A stretch of DNA of 64,000 nt from Bacillota bacterium (GCA_023388055.1 JAEWGW010000020.1:1-64000); one strand, 5' to 3'. Shown: positions 49,549 through 58,171, numbered from the stretch's first letter. Notes: generated by a model not told the origin, from the letters alone. Numbers and translations: made by a program.

Positions 49549-49573
49549 GTGTATATACAACATACACAATATA
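49543..49573. promoter_or_regulatory. GntR operator overlapping the -10 element
   Basis: A perfect inverted repeat, TATATTGTGTA (49543-49553) and TACACAATATA (49563-49573), with a 9-base spacer. It covers the -10 and the start site, the position expected for repression by the YtrA-type GntR protein encoded third in this operon. Confidence 0.8.
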
Positions 49574-49590
49574 GATATGGAGGGAAAGCT

Positions 49591-50445
49591 ATGCTGGCAT
49601 TAGACATCCAAAACATAAATAAAAAATATGAGCATTTCCAACTAAAAAATGTATCCTTTCAGATGGAAAAGGGCTACATTATGGGATTCATCGGAGCCAA
49701 CGGGGCAGGAAAAACCACAACAATCAAGGCTATCTTGAATTTGATCCGTTTGGATAGCGGCAAGATTCATATCATGGGCAAGGATATGATCCATCATGAA
49801 CTTGATTTGAAGCAGGATATTGGCTCCGCCTTTGGCGGCATTGATTATTACAATAGGAGTAAAATCAAAACCTTAACCAACGTCATTAAACCGTTTTACC
49901 ACAACTGGGATGATACTGCCTATGCCAATTATTTGAGGAAATTCGAGTTAAACGAGAACAAAAAAATATCTGAGCTTTCCACCGGGATGAAGGTGAAATA
50001 CAGCTTGGCCATCGCTTTGTCACACGGGGCGAAATTGCTTATTCTGGATGAACCGACAAGCGGGCTGGATCCGGTTGCCAGGGACAATTTGCTGGATATT
50101 TTTCAGGAGCTGGTGCAGAGCGGCGAAATTAGCATTCTGTTTTCAACACATATCACCTCCGACCTGGAAAAGTGTGCGGACTATATTACCTACATTCATA
50201 AAGGACAAATTGTCAACAGTGCAGAGAAGGAAGAATTTATGGATGGATACCGGTTATTGAATGGAAGAAACGAACAGTTGGCTCTTTTGAAAAACCGGCT
50301 GATTGCCTACAAAACCAATTCCTTCGGTTTTACAGGTTTGATCCGGACGAAGGATTTGAATCCGGCATGGGATGTGAAATCATCCATACCAAACCTCGAA
50401 GAAATCATGGTTTATTACGCCAAGAAGGAGGATATACATGGTTAA
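49591..50445 (+). CDS. ABC-2 type exporter ATP-binding protein
   Basis: A 284-residue ATPase of the YtrB/bacitracin-type exporter family. Walker A GANGAGKTT is near 37, signature LSTGMKVKYSLAIALSHG near 128 (LSTGM in place of LSGGQ, common in this group), Walker B LLILDEPTSGLDPVARD near 150 and His in STHITSDLEK. The C-terminal 60 residues are an accessory part. ATG 49591 follows GGAGGG. It overlaps the permease gene by eight bases. Confidence 0.9.
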   Translation: MLALDIQNINKKYEHFQLKNVSFQMEKGYIMGFIGANGAGKTTTIKAILNLIRLDSGKIHIMGKDMIHHELDLKQDIGSAFGGIDYYNRSKIKTLTNVIKPFYHNWDDTAYANYLRKFELNENKKISELSTGMKVKYSLAIALSHGAKLLILDEPTSGLDPVARDNLLDIFQELVQSGEISILFSTHITSDLEKCADYITYIHKGQIVNSAEKEEFMDGYRLLNGRNEQLALLKNRLIAYKTNSFGFTGLIRTKDLNPAWDVKSSIPNLEEIMVYYAKKEDIHG

Positions 50446-51091
50446 CCTATTAATGAAAGAATTGAAGTTAGGTGTGCATCCTGCCTTTTATGCGTTGCCC
50501 TTTGTGACAGGCGGATTAATGTTTATTCCAGGATGGTTGTATTTCCTTGTCATTCTCTACTTTTGCTTTATAACTATACCAAACATATTCGCCCAGTATA
50601 AAAGCCAGAATGATCTGATCTTCACAAACATGCTGCCCGTTGCCAAAAAAGACATTGTGAAAGCAAAGATATCCTTCATCATCCTTCTGGAGCTCCTGCA
50701 TATTGTTGTAGCCATGGTATTTGGCATGATCAGTGTCCGTTTGTATCCCGATGTAACCTACTTTTTTTTCAAACCCACCATGGGGTTTTGGGGACTGTGC
50801 TTCGTCATGCTGGCAATCTTCAACATCATCTTCCTGTCGATGTTTTTCAAAACCGCCTATAAATACGGCGCGGCAACAGTTGCATCCATTACCGCTGCCA
50901 TGCTGTTTGCCACAGGGGCGGAGTGGCTTGGCGTCCAGAATTCGTATGTGTTTGAGCTTTTCAAAGGAACGGGTGCTGATCAATGGGGAACCCAGTTATC
51001 TCTATTGTTAGCGGGCATTGGGGTATTTGCATTCTTTACAATAATCACGTATCATATTGCCATCAAAAGGTTTGAGAAAGTGGAAACATAA
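50438..51091 (+). CDS. ABC-2 type membrane permease
   Basis: A 217-residue membrane protein with about six hydrophobic segments and the conserved look of YtrC/ABC-2 permeases (KSQNDLIFTNMLPVAKKDIVKAKISFIILLELLHIV, about residues 50-85). The substrate is unknown; relatives respond to cell-envelope antibiotics. It ends one base into the GntR gene (TAATG). Confidence 0.85.
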   Translation: MVNLLMKELKLGVHPAFYALPFVTGGLMFIPGWLYFLVILYFCFITIPNIFAQYKSQNDLIFTNMLPVAKKDIVKAKISFIILLELLHIVVAMVFGMISVRLYPDVTYFFFKPTMGFWGLCFVMLAIFNIIFLSMFFKTAYKYGAATVASITAAMLFATGAEWLGVQNSYVFELFKGTGADQWGTQLSLLLAGIGVFAFFTIITYHIAIKRFEKVET

Positions 51092-51456
51092 TGAATATCG
51101 CGATTTCGCAAAGCTCCGATAAGCCCATTTATCAGCAGCTTTATGAACAAATCAGCGCACAAATTTTGAAGGGTGAGCTGGAAAGCGGGTATTGTTTGCC
51201 CCCCATCCGCCAAGCGGCGACTGAGCTTCGTGTAAGCATCATTACGGTCAAAAAAGCGTGGGAGGAACTTGAGCGGCTAGGTTTGATTAATACCGTGACA
51301 GGAAAAGGATGTTTTGTTGCAGCGCTCTCATCCGATGAAATGATTCAAAGACGCAACGAATTGGTTTTGAAGCAAATGGTGGACGATACCGCCTATTACA
51401 AATCCTTTGGGCTGACGGTGGAGGAAGTATATGAGCTTTTGAAAATCGTTTATTGA
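51091..51456 (+). CDS. GntR-family (YtrA subfamily) regulator
   Basis: A 121-residue short GntR regulator: only the winged helix (KPIYQQLYEQISAQILKGELESGYCLPPIRQAATELRVSIITVKKAWEELERLGLINTVTGKGCFVA, about 11-78) and a short helical dimerisation tail. This is the YtrA type that controls ABC exporters. It is the third gene here, while in Bacillus ytrA it is usually first. The perfect operator at 49543-49573 suggests autoregulation of the operon. Confidence 0.92.
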   Translation: MNIAISQSSDKPIYQQLYEQISAQILKGELESGYCLPPIRQAATELRVSIITVKKAWEELERLGLINTVTGKGCFVAALSSDEMIQRRNELVLKQMVDDTAYYKSFGLTVEEVYELLKIVY

Positions 51457-51459
51457 ATT

Positions 51460-51516
51460 AAAACAGGGCGTCCAGGTCAGTTTTCACTGACTTCCGGGCA
51501 GCCCTGTTTTTGTGTG
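51460..51516. terminator. bidirectional terminator
   Basis: AAAACAGGGC and GCCCTGTTTT pair; inside lies a second hairpin, TCAGT/ACTGA. It serves the GntR operon and the small minus-strand gene. Confidence 0.85.
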
Positions 51517-51547
51517 TCCTTGTTGAGGCCTGGTTCAGGTCTCTTTC

Positions 51548-51706
51548 TTATATCCGCTCCAACCGCTGGTACTCCATTGCGCCTCTGTCCTGCTTCTTCA
51601 TCATGTCGTTGGCCAGCATTACCGGCTGATGTCCGAAGAAGAGTGTGATTACCGTTCCGACTGGAATGATAAACAAGACTTTGAAAATGTCCTTCAACAG
51701 CTTCAT
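51548..51706 (-). CDS. 52-residue membrane protein of unknown function
   Basis: A short open frame with a clear ribosome site (AAGGAGAG, nine bases before the ATG). The peptide starts MKLLKDIFKVLFIIPVGTVI, continues TLFFGHQPVML and ends in a charged tail (MMKKQDRGAMEYQRLERI). It has one membrane helix (about residues 9-25) and a terminator downstream. Codon use fits the genome. Its function is unknown. It is divergent from nikR, separated by one TAACGGA-type repeat. Confidence 0.65.
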   Translation of the reverse strand: MKLLKDIFKVLFIIPVGTVITLFFGHQPVMLANDMMKKQDRGAMEYQRLERI

Positions 51707-51752
51707 GCAATCTCTCCTTATCCAATAATGACCATTATATCCTAAAAAAAGT

Positions 51753-51782
51753 TGTAGCGGAACTGAGAAGCTCTTAGCAGCT
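51753..51782. repeat. single TAACGGA-type repeat unit
   Basis: TAGCGGAACTGAGAAGCTCTTAG is close to the unit at 33368 (TAACGGAACTCAGAAGCTCTTAG). It lies between the small membrane protein gene and nikR. Confidence 0.7.
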
Positions 51783-51842
51783 CAAAAAGTCGCTCTTCCG
51801 CGCCCGTTTCAACCAAATTTTGCTTCACAAGCTGCTGATTTC

Positions 51843-51870
51843 GTGTTACGTTTTATATGTTTTGTAACAC
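51843..51870. promoter_or_regulatory. NikR operator
   Basis: GTGTTAC (51843-51849), a 14-base spacer and GTAACAC (51864-51870) form a perfect inverted repeat 40 bases before nikR. The pattern GTGTTAC-N13/14-GTAACAC has been proposed for NikR in Geobacter and Desulfovibrio. A TATATG in the spacer could be the -10, so nickel-NikR would block the promoter. Confidence 0.8.
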
Positions 51871-51910
51871 CGTACATAAATTTTCCAATATGATCACGGG
51901 GGTTGATCCA

Positions 51911-52405
51911 ATGTCCGAAAAAGAATCTCCGCTTGTCCGGTTTGGGGTATCCATGCCGGAGGAGCTGATTGGCCGCTTCGACAAGCTCATCGGCAAACAA
52001 GGCTATGAAAACCGCTCGGAGGCTATCCGGGATTTGGTGCGCAAGGCCATATTGGATTCGGATCATGCCACACCGGACCAGTCTGCTGCCGGTACCATTG
52101 TTATGGTCTACGACCATCACGTAAACGATCTATCCATCACCTTGACGGGGCTGCAGCACCAGTATCATCACGATATAATCTCCACCATGCACATTCATCT
52201 GAATCACGACCAATGTCTGGAGATCATCGTGGTGCGTGGCCAGGTCAAACGGCTGCGGGAGCTGACCAACCGGATCAAGGTGCAAAAAGGGGTGTTTTAT
52301 GCGGAGCTGTCCGTCACTTTCATCGATGAGTCCGCAGAACACGGCCATCACCACCATGGGCATAACCATTCCCACGGGGACGAAAGAAAGGGAGATGAGG
52401 GATGA
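51911..52405 (+). CDS. nikR: nickel-responsive ribbon-helix-helix repressor NikR
   Basis: A 164-residue NikR. The RHH DNA-binding part is VRFGVSMPEELIGRFDKLIGKQGYENRSEAIRDLVRKAIL (about 9-48). The ACT-like domain contains the nickel site: His in QHQYHH (83-87), His94 and His96 (MHIHLNHD) and Cys102 (QCLEI). A His-rich tail follows (EHGHHHHGHNHSHGDE, about 145-158), which standard NikR lacks and which may store nickel. ATG 51911 is used. It overlaps nikA by ATGA and lies behind a perfect NikR operator. Confidence 0.95.
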   Translation: MSEKESPLVRFGVSMPEELIGRFDKLIGKQGYENRSEAIRDLVRKAILDSDHATPDQSAAGTIVMVYDHHVNDLSITLTGLQHQYHHDIISTMHIHLNHDQCLEIIVVRGQVKRLRELTNRIKVQKGVFYAELSVTFIDESAEHGHHHHGHNHSHGDERKGDEG

Positions 52406-54009
52406 GGAAGCAGCGTTTTGCTTTCATGTGGTTGTTTTTGGCTCTGGTGCTCGCCATCAGCGCCTGCGGGAAGGACAAACCCCAGCCAACGGCCAGCACC
52501 GCCAACGGGGAAAAGAAGGAGCTGGTTCTCGCTATCGGCGGGGAGCCGGAAGCCGGGTTTGATCCCACTACAGGCTGGGGACGCTACGGCTCGCCGCTGT
52601 TCCAGAGCACCCTGCTGAAGCGGGACAGCAAGCTGAATGTGGTGCCTGATGTGGCGGAGAGCTATACAGTCAGCGCTGACGGCCTGTTGTGGACCGTGAA
52701 GCTGAAGAACGGCGTGAAGTTCAGCGACGGCCAGCCCTTAACGGCTGCGGATGTGCAGTATACCTATGAGACTGCTGCCAAAAGTGGCTCCTCCATTGAT
52801 CTGAGCAACCTTAGCAAGGTGGAGGCAGACGGTGACCTGACAGTGAAGCTTACCCTGAAGGAGCCGCAGTCCACCTTCACACAGATGCTGGTGTCCACGG
52901 GCATCGTCCCCAAACATGCCCACGGCAAGGATTATGCCCTGAAGCCGGTTGGGTCCGGACCGTACAAGCTGGTGCAGTGGGATAAAGGCCAGCAGCTGAT
53001 TGTGGAGGCCAATCCGGACTATTATGGCAGCAAGCCGTTTTTTCAGCGGATTACGTTCTTGTTTCTAAATGAGGACGCCGCTTATGCCGCTGCCAAGGCG
53101 GGCACGGTGGATATGGCGGCCATTCCGGCGGCCTTCAGCAAACAAACCGTGGCCGGGATGGAGTTGGTTGCTTTGCCCTCCGCAGACAACCGGGGCATCA
53201 TGTTCCCGTATGTGAAGACAGGCAGCAAAACGGCTGACGGCAACCCCATCGGCAATGATGTGACCGCTGATCCCGCCATCCGCAGAGCGATCAACACCGC
53301 GCTGGACCGGAAGGCGCTGGTGCAAGGAATTCTGGAGGGCCACGGCACTCCGGCCTATACCTTAAACGACGGGCTGCCCTGGTTCAATCCAGAAGCGGTG
53401 ATCAAGGATGCGGACATGGATGGAGCCAAGAAGCTACTCGCCGATAACGGCTGGGTAGACGCGGATAAGGACGGCATTTTGGAAAAGGGCGCGCTTAAGG
53501 CCCAGTTTAATCTGCTTTATCCGTCCAATGACGTGACACGCCAATCCCTGGCCATTGCGGCTGCGGATATGCTGAAGCCCTTGGGGATCCAGGTGAAGGT
53601 GGAGGGCAAAAGCTGGGATGACATCGGCAAGCAAATGCATGCCAATGCAGTGCTTCTGGGCTGGGGCAGCCATGATCCGCTGGAGATGTACAACGTGTAC
53701 AGCGCCAAGTTCGGCGGTGTGGAATATTACAATCCCGGCTTTTACAACAACCCGAAGGTGGAAGGGTATATGAATCAGGCCCTGCGCGCCACCAATGAAA
53801 AGGATGCATGGGAGCTTTGGAAAAAAGCGCAATGGGACGGCACAACAGGCTTAAGCGCCAAGGGTGATGCGCCTTGGGCATGGCTGGTGAATCTCGATCA
53901 TCTCTACCTGGTAAAGTCGGGTCTGGATATTGGACAACAGAAAGTCCATCCCCACGGGCATGGCTGGCCGGTCACCGACAATATTGAGGAGTGGCGATGG
54001 AAACCGTAA
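52402..54009 (+). CDS. nikA: nickel ABC transporter substrate-binding lipoprotein
   Basis: A 535-residue SBP_bac_5 (oligopeptide/nickel) binding protein. Lipobox ISAC (Cys22). ELVLAIGGEPEAGFDPTTGWGRYGSPLFQSTLLKRD (about 38-73), VAESYTVSADGLLWTVKLKNGVKFSDGQPLTAADVQYTYE and PAIRRAINTALDRKALVQGILEGHGTPAYTLNDGLPWFN are typical of NikA-like members. GWGRYGSPLFQSTLL is the motif of nickel binders. Nickel specificity is supported by nikR upstream. Confidence 0.93.
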   Translation: MRKQRFAFMWLFLALVLAISACGKDKPQPTASTANGEKKELVLAIGGEPEAGFDPTTGWGRYGSPLFQSTLLKRDSKLNVVPDVAESYTVSADGLLWTVKLKNGVKFSDGQPLTAADVQYTYETAAKSGSSIDLSNLSKVEADGDLTVKLTLKEPQSTFTQMLVSTGIVPKHAHGKDYALKPVGSGPYKLVQWDKGQQLIVEANPDYYGSKPFFQRITFLFLNEDAAYAAAKAGTVDMAAIPAAFSKQTVAGMELVALPSADNRGIMFPYVKTGSKTADGNPIGNDVTADPAIRRAINTALDRKALVQGILEGHGTPAYTLNDGLPWFNPEAVIKDADMDGAKKLLADNGWVDADKDGILEKGALKAQFNLLYPSNDVTRQSLAIAAADMLKPLGIQVKVEGKSWDDIGKQMHANAVLLGWGSHDPLEMYNVYSAKFGGVEYYNPGFYNNPKVEGYMNQALRATNEKDAWELWKKAQWDGTTGLSAKGDAPWAWLVNLDHLYLVKSGLDIGQQKVHPHGHGWPVTDNIEEWRWKP

Positions 54010-55025
54010 AGCAGCATTCTTTTTGGGGAAAGCGCAGAGGGAGAGCGGTGCTCACTTTCCTTGGTCGAAAATGCATAGGGCTTATCCTCCTGCTTCTGGC
54101 CGTCAGCGGTGTGTCGTTTGCGCTGGTACATTATTCGCCCATTGACCCCATCCAGGCGTATGTCGGGGCGGATATGATGAAGGTCAGCCCGGAGCAGCGC
54201 CAGGCGATTGTGGACTACTGGGGGCTGGATAAGCCTGCGCTAGCCCAATATTGGAGCTGGCTCAGCGCATTGGTGAGCGGCGACTGGGGAACCTCCATGA
54301 TCTACCGCCAGCCTGTGCTGGAGGTAATCGGGGGACGGTTCGCCGCCTCCTTGGCTCTGATGGGCGCCGCTTGGGTGCTGTCCGGCATCATCGGCTTTAT
54401 TTGCGGGGTAACGGCAGCGATGAACCGGAATACCTGGATCGACAGACTTGTCCGTTGGTACTGCTACATTCTATCCTCCACACCAACCTTCTGGATAGGG
54501 CTTTTGTTGATGCTGGTTTTTGCCGTTTGGCTGGGCTGGCTGCCGGTGGGATTGGCGGTCCCGGCGGGGGTAACTGCGGATGAGGTTCATCTGGTTGACC
54601 GCATCCGGCACATGCTGCTGCCCGTCCTGACCCTCAGCGTGACGGGAATTGCGGCCATTGCCCTGCATACCCGGGAAAAGCTGCTGGATGTGATGGATTC
54701 GGAATATTGGCTGTTCGCCAAAGCGAGAGGGGAGCAGGGCTGGACCATCTTCCGGCGTCATGGCCTGCGCAATGTGGCTCTGCCGGCCATCACCCTCCAA
54801 TTTGCCTCCTTTAGCGAGCTCTTCGGCGGAGCCGTGCTGGCGGAGCAGGTGTTTTCCTATCCCGGCCTGGGCCAGGCGGCAGTGGAGGCGGGGCTCCGCG
54901 GGGATGTGCCGCTTTTATTGGGCGTTGTGCTGTGCAGCGCGGTGTTTGTGTTTACCGGCAATACCATGGCGGATATCAGCTACCGCTTAATTGATCCCAG
55001 AGTGAAAGCGGGTGCCCGCTCATGA
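53997..55025 (+). CDS. nikB: nickel ABC transporter permease NikB
   Basis: A 342-residue DppB/NikB-family permease with about six membrane segments. YSPIDPIQAYVGADMMKVSPEQRQAIVDYWGLDKPALAQYWSWLSALVSGDWGTSMIYRQPV (about 47-108) is the outer loop of the family. The EAA loop is DSEYWLFAKARGEQGWTIFRRHGLRNVALPAIT (about 233-265). ATG 53997 has GAGGAG upstream. It overlaps the end of nikA by 13 bases. Confidence 0.93.
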   Translation: METVKQHSFWGKRRGRAVLTFLGRKCIGLILLLLAVSGVSFALVHYSPIDPIQAYVGADMMKVSPEQRQAIVDYWGLDKPALAQYWSWLSALVSGDWGTSMIYRQPVLEVIGGRFAASLALMGAAWVLSGIIGFICGVTAAMNRNTWIDRLVRWYCYILSSTPTFWIGLLLMLVFAVWLGWLPVGLAVPAGVTADEVHLVDRIRHMLLPVLTLSVTGIAAIALHTREKLLDVMDSEYWLFAKARGEQGWTIFRRHGLRNVALPAITLQFASFSELFGGAVLAEQVFSYPGLGQAAVEAGLRGDVPLLLGVVLCSAVFVFTGNTMADISYRLIDPRVKAGARS

Positions 55026-55852
55026 GTAAACGGGTGCATTACCGGCAACGCTTGTGGATCACCTCGGCAGCAGCGGTCCTCCTACTATTAACGCTTTATT
55101 TCACCGCTTATGGCATGGATCCTTCCGGTCTGGAGGCGAATCTTAATCAGCGCAACCTGGGACCGTCTTGGACCCATCCCTTCGGAACGGACTGGCTGGG
55201 CAGGGATATGCTGACACGCACCATCAAGGGTCTGGCATTAAGCCTTCAGGTTGGTGTGGCCGCCGGGGCCTCCAGCGTGGTGATCGCCGGTATTCTGGGA
55301 CTAGCCGCCGCCGCTATGGGGAATGTGGTGGACCGGGTGGTAGCCTGGATCACCGATTTGTTCTTAAGTGTTCCGCATCTGGTGACCCTGCTCCTCATCG
55401 CCTTTGTGCTGGGGGGAGGAGCCAAGGGGATTATTATCGGGGTGGCCCTGACCCACTGGCCCAGCCTGTCCCGGGTCATCCGCGCTGAGGTGCTGCAGCT
55501 CCGCACGGCGCCATATGTGGCCATGTCCCGGAACTTCGGCAAGTCCCGCTGGTGGATTGCAATCCGGCATATTACACCTCATCTGCTGCCTCAGCTGTTG
55601 GTGGGACTGATTCTGGTGGTGCCCCATGCCATTCTGCATGAGGCATCCATCACCTTTATTGGCATGGGGCTGTCCCCTCACGAACCGGCCATTGGCATCA
55701 TTTTGTCGGAATCCATGCGTTATCTGTCCTCCGGGCTGTGGTGGCTGGCGTTGTTTCCGGGAATATGCCTGTTGGTTCTGGTCCGCAGCTTTGCCGTGCT
55801 TGGCGAGAATCTGAAGCAATGGGTGGACCCGCGTCACGCCCATGAGGAATAA
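55022..55852 (+). CDS. nikC: nickel ABC transporter permease NikC
   Basis: A 276-residue DppC/NikC-family permease. The N-terminal helix is followed by HPFGTDWLGRDMLTRTIKGLALSLQVGVAAG (about 54-84), the hallmark of the family. The EAA loop is APYVAMSRNFGKSRWWIAIRHITPHLLPQLL (about 161-191), and FIGMGLSPHEPAIGIILSESMRYL follows. It overlaps nikB by ATGA. Confidence 0.93.
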   Translation: MSKRVHYRQRLWITSAAAVLLLLTLYFTAYGMDPSGLEANLNQRNLGPSWTHPFGTDWLGRDMLTRTIKGLALSLQVGVAAGASSVVIAGILGLAAAAMGNVVDRVVAWITDLFLSVPHLVTLLLIAFVLGGGAKGIIIGVALTHWPSLSRVIRAEVLQLRTAPYVAMSRNFGKSRWWIAIRHITPHLLPQLLVGLILVVPHAILHEASITFIGMGLSPHEPAIGIILSESMRYLSSGLWWLALFPGICLLVLVRSFAVLGENLKQWVDPRHAHEE

Positions 55853-55880
55853 ACAATCATTTGGAGGAGGTGTGGCAGCG

Positions 55881-56798
55881 ATGCTGGATATCCAGGATCT
55901 GTCGATCCGGTTCAGCCGGTTTCAGCGGGGGATGAAGCAGGTGCAGACGGAGGTGCTGCATCATCTTTCCTTGTCTATCCAAGCGGGAGAGATTGTGGCT
56001 GTGGTGGGGTCCAGCGGCTCGGGCAAAAGCCTGCTGGCCCATGCCATTCTGGGTATCCTGCCCGGTAACGCCCGGGTCAGCGGACGGATGGAGTTTATGG
56101 GTGAAGCGCTGACACCGGAACGGCAAAAACAGCTGCGCGGCAGGGACATTGCCCTGATCCCGCAATCCGTCCAATATCTGGACCCGTTGATGTCCGTTGG
56201 GGAGCAGGTACGGCAGGCCGTCCGCCAAGGCGATCCGGTGGAAAAGCAGCAGAGTGCCTTCCGCAAATTCAATCTGGCCCAGCAGGTTGCGGATTTTTTC
56301 CCGTTCCAACTGTCAGGGGGGATGTCGCGGAAGGTTCTGGTCTCCACCGCTACGGTTAGCGGAGCACGGCTGTTTATTGCCGACGAACCCACCCCAGGCT
56401 TGGATGCTCCGGCGATGAAGGAGACACTGGGCCGTTTCCGGCTGCTGGCGGAGGAGGGCGGGGCGGTGATGCTGATCACCCATGATATTGAAGCTGCCCT
56501 TACCGTCGCCGACCGGGTGGCCGTTCTGTATGCCGGCACGGTGGTAGAGATTGCCTGCCGCAGCGACTTCGCGGATCACGGGGCCGGCCTGCGGCATCCC
56601 TACACCAAGGCGCTGTGGTCGGCTTTGCCCTCCCAGCAATTTACCGCTACGGCCGGCGTCCAGCCCCAACACGGTGAGCAGCGGTCGGGCTGCGCCTTCG
56701 CCTCCCGTTGTGAGGCGGCTACGCAGGAGTGCCGGGATCAATTTCCCGGGCTGCGCGGAGTGAGAAACGGAAAAACGAGGTGTTTGCATGCCACTTGA
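55881..56798 (+). CDS. nikD: nickel ABC transporter ATP-binding protein NikD
   Basis: A 305-residue DppD/OppD-type ATPase. Walker A GSSGSGKSL is near 46, signature LSGGMSRKVLVSTATVSGARLFIADEPTPGLD with Walker B follows near 143-174, and the switch His is in LITHDIEAAL. The C-terminal region has the oligopeptide-transporter motif HPYTKALWSALP and a Cys-rich segment (GCAFASRCEAATQECRDQFP) like that which binds iron-sulfur in DppD/OppD. ATG 55881 follows GGAGGAGG. Confidence 0.92.
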   Translation: MLDIQDLSIRFSRFQRGMKQVQTEVLHHLSLSIQAGEIVAVVGSSGSGKSLLAHAILGILPGNARVSGRMEFMGEALTPERQKQLRGRDIALIPQSVQYLDPLMSVGEQVRQAVRQGDPVEKQQSAFRKFNLAQQVADFFPFQLSGGMSRKVLVSTATVSGARLFIADEPTPGLDAPAMKETLGRFRLLAEEGGAVMLITHDIEAALTVADRVAVLYAGTVVEIACRSDFADHGAGLRHPYTKALWSALPSQQFTATAGVQPQHGEQRSGCAFASRCEAATQECRDQFPGLRGVRNGKTRCLHAT

Positions 56799-57402
56799 GG
56801 GAAAAGGGCTTGGATACCGGTACACCAAAGAACAGTGGGTATTCCGCAAGCTGGACATCCGGATCGAACCGGGCGAGGTGGTGGGCCTGGTTGGACCAAG
56901 CGGCTGCGGCAAATCTACACTGGGCAAGCTGCTAGCCGGTCATCAGACTTCCCATGAGGGAAATATTCTCCTAAGCGGCGTACCTGCCCAGGCAGCTAAA
57001 GGAATGCCCAATCCGGTGCAGCTGGTGCTTCAGCATCCGGAGCAGGCAGTGAATCCCAAGTGGAAGCTGGGACGTACCCTGGATGAGGCCGGAATGCCGG
57101 ATAAGGTCTTGCTGAGAGAGCTTGCTGTGGAGGACGCGTGGCTCAACCGGTACCCCAATGAGCTGTCGGGGGGAGAGCTGCAGCGGATTTGCGTGGCCAG
57201 AGCTCTTGGCGCAGGACCGCGTTATCTGATTGCCGACGAGATGACCACCATGCTGGATGCCATTACCCAAGCACAGATATGGTATACTGTCCTTCAATGG
57301 GCCAAGCAGTCCAGGGCGGGCATTCTGGCGGTCACCCATGACGCGGCTTTGGCCGGACGGTTATGCGGCAGAATCCTGAACTGGCAGGAGCTGGCCGGAT
57401 AA
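56788..57402 (+). CDS. nikE: nickel ABC transporter ATP-binding protein NikE (short form)
   Basis: A 204-residue DppF/OppF-type ATPase. Walker A GPSGCGKST is near 37, QHPEQAVNPKW contains the Q-loop, signature LSGGELQRICVARAL lies near 128, Walker B YLIADEMTTMLD near 150 and switch His in AVTHDAALAG. It stops soon after the ABC core, so the C-terminal extension of usual NikE (about 250-265 residues) is missing. All catalytic motifs are intact. It overlaps nikD by 11 bases. Confidence 0.9.
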   Translation: MPLEGKGLGYRYTKEQWVFRKLDIRIEPGEVVGLVGPSGCGKSTLGKLLAGHQTSHEGNILLSGVPAQAAKGMPNPVQLVLQHPEQAVNPKWKLGRTLDEAGMPDKVLLRELAVEDAWLNRYPNELSGGELQRICVARALGAGPRYLIADEMTTMLDAITQAQIWYTVLQWAKQSRAGILAVTHDAALAGRLCGRILNWQELAG

Positions 57403-57428
57403 AGGGCAGGACAGGAAGGGAGAACGGC

Positions 57429-58160
57429 ATGTTTGCAGGTAAAAAAGTCATCATGTTTGATCTGGACGGCACACTGGTGGATTCGGTAGGGGTATGGAAT
57501 GAGGTAGACCGACTGGTCATCCGGAAAATCGGCGGCACAGCACCGGCGGAGACGGAAATCCAGAAGCAGCGGGACGCGGTGATGCGGCGAAATAGCAAGG
57601 CGGAGCATCCCTATCTGGAATACTGCCGGTATTTGAAGGACATGTATAACCCCTCCTGCACAGCTGAGGAGGTCCTGAAGCTGCGGTATGATATAGCCGA
57701 TGAATACCTGGCGAATACCATTGACTACAAACCGGGCGCGGACAAGGTGCTGCACAGGCTGAAAGCACACGGGTTTGTGATGGCAGTGGCAACTGCCACC
57801 AGACGCAAGAATCTGGACATTTATCTGACGGTAAACCGGAATATCATGGACAAAGCCAAGCTGGACGAGTGCTTTTCTATCCTCTACACGAGGGAGGATA
57901 CCAAGGAAATCAAGCCCAACCCGGAGGTGTACCTGCGGATTATGCGGGAGCTGAACGCTGCACCCTCGGAATGCCTGATTTTTGAGGATTCCCTGGTAGG
58001 TGTGGAAGCAGCGCATCATGCGGGGATACAGGCTGTGGCGATGTACGATAAATATTCCGACGGGGAACGGGAAGAAATCAACGCCTTGTCGGAGTACCGG
58101 TTTAACAGCTACGACGAGGTATGGGCAGCGATTGAAGCGGAGCTGCCGCTTATTAAATAG
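57429..58160 (+). CDS. HAD-superfamily phosphatase (beta-phosphoglucomutase-like group)
   Basis: A 243-residue HAD hydrolase. Motif I FDLDGTLVDS is at about 11-20 with the nucleophile Asp. The helical cap follows. Motif II is VATATRRK (about 121-128), Lys motif III is in KEIKPNPEVYL, and motif IV in CLIFEDSLVGVEAAHHAGIQAVAMYD (about 188-213). The substrate is unknown. It lies 26 bases after nikE with AAGGGAG upstream, so it is probably cotranscribed with nik genes. No nickel link is known. Confidence 0.85.
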   Translation: MFAGKKVIMFDLDGTLVDSVGVWNEVDRLVIRKIGGTAPAETEIQKQRDAVMRRNSKAEHPYLEYCRYLKDMYNPSCTAEEVLKLRYDIADEYLANTIDYKPGADKVLHRLKAHGFVMAVATATRRKNLDIYLTVNRNIMDKAKLDECFSILYTREDTKEIKPNPEVYLRIMRELNAAPSECLIFEDSLVGVEAAHHAGIQAVAMYDKYSDGEREEINALSEYRFNSYDEVWAAIEAELPLIK

Positions 58161-58171
58161 AAAGCTTGATG

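Noticed and set aside
51477..51725. An 82-codon minus-strand open frame
   Set aside because: The 52-residue frame at 51548-51706 has a better ribosome site, a membrane helix and ends before the terminator; the longer frame runs through the terminator hairpin.
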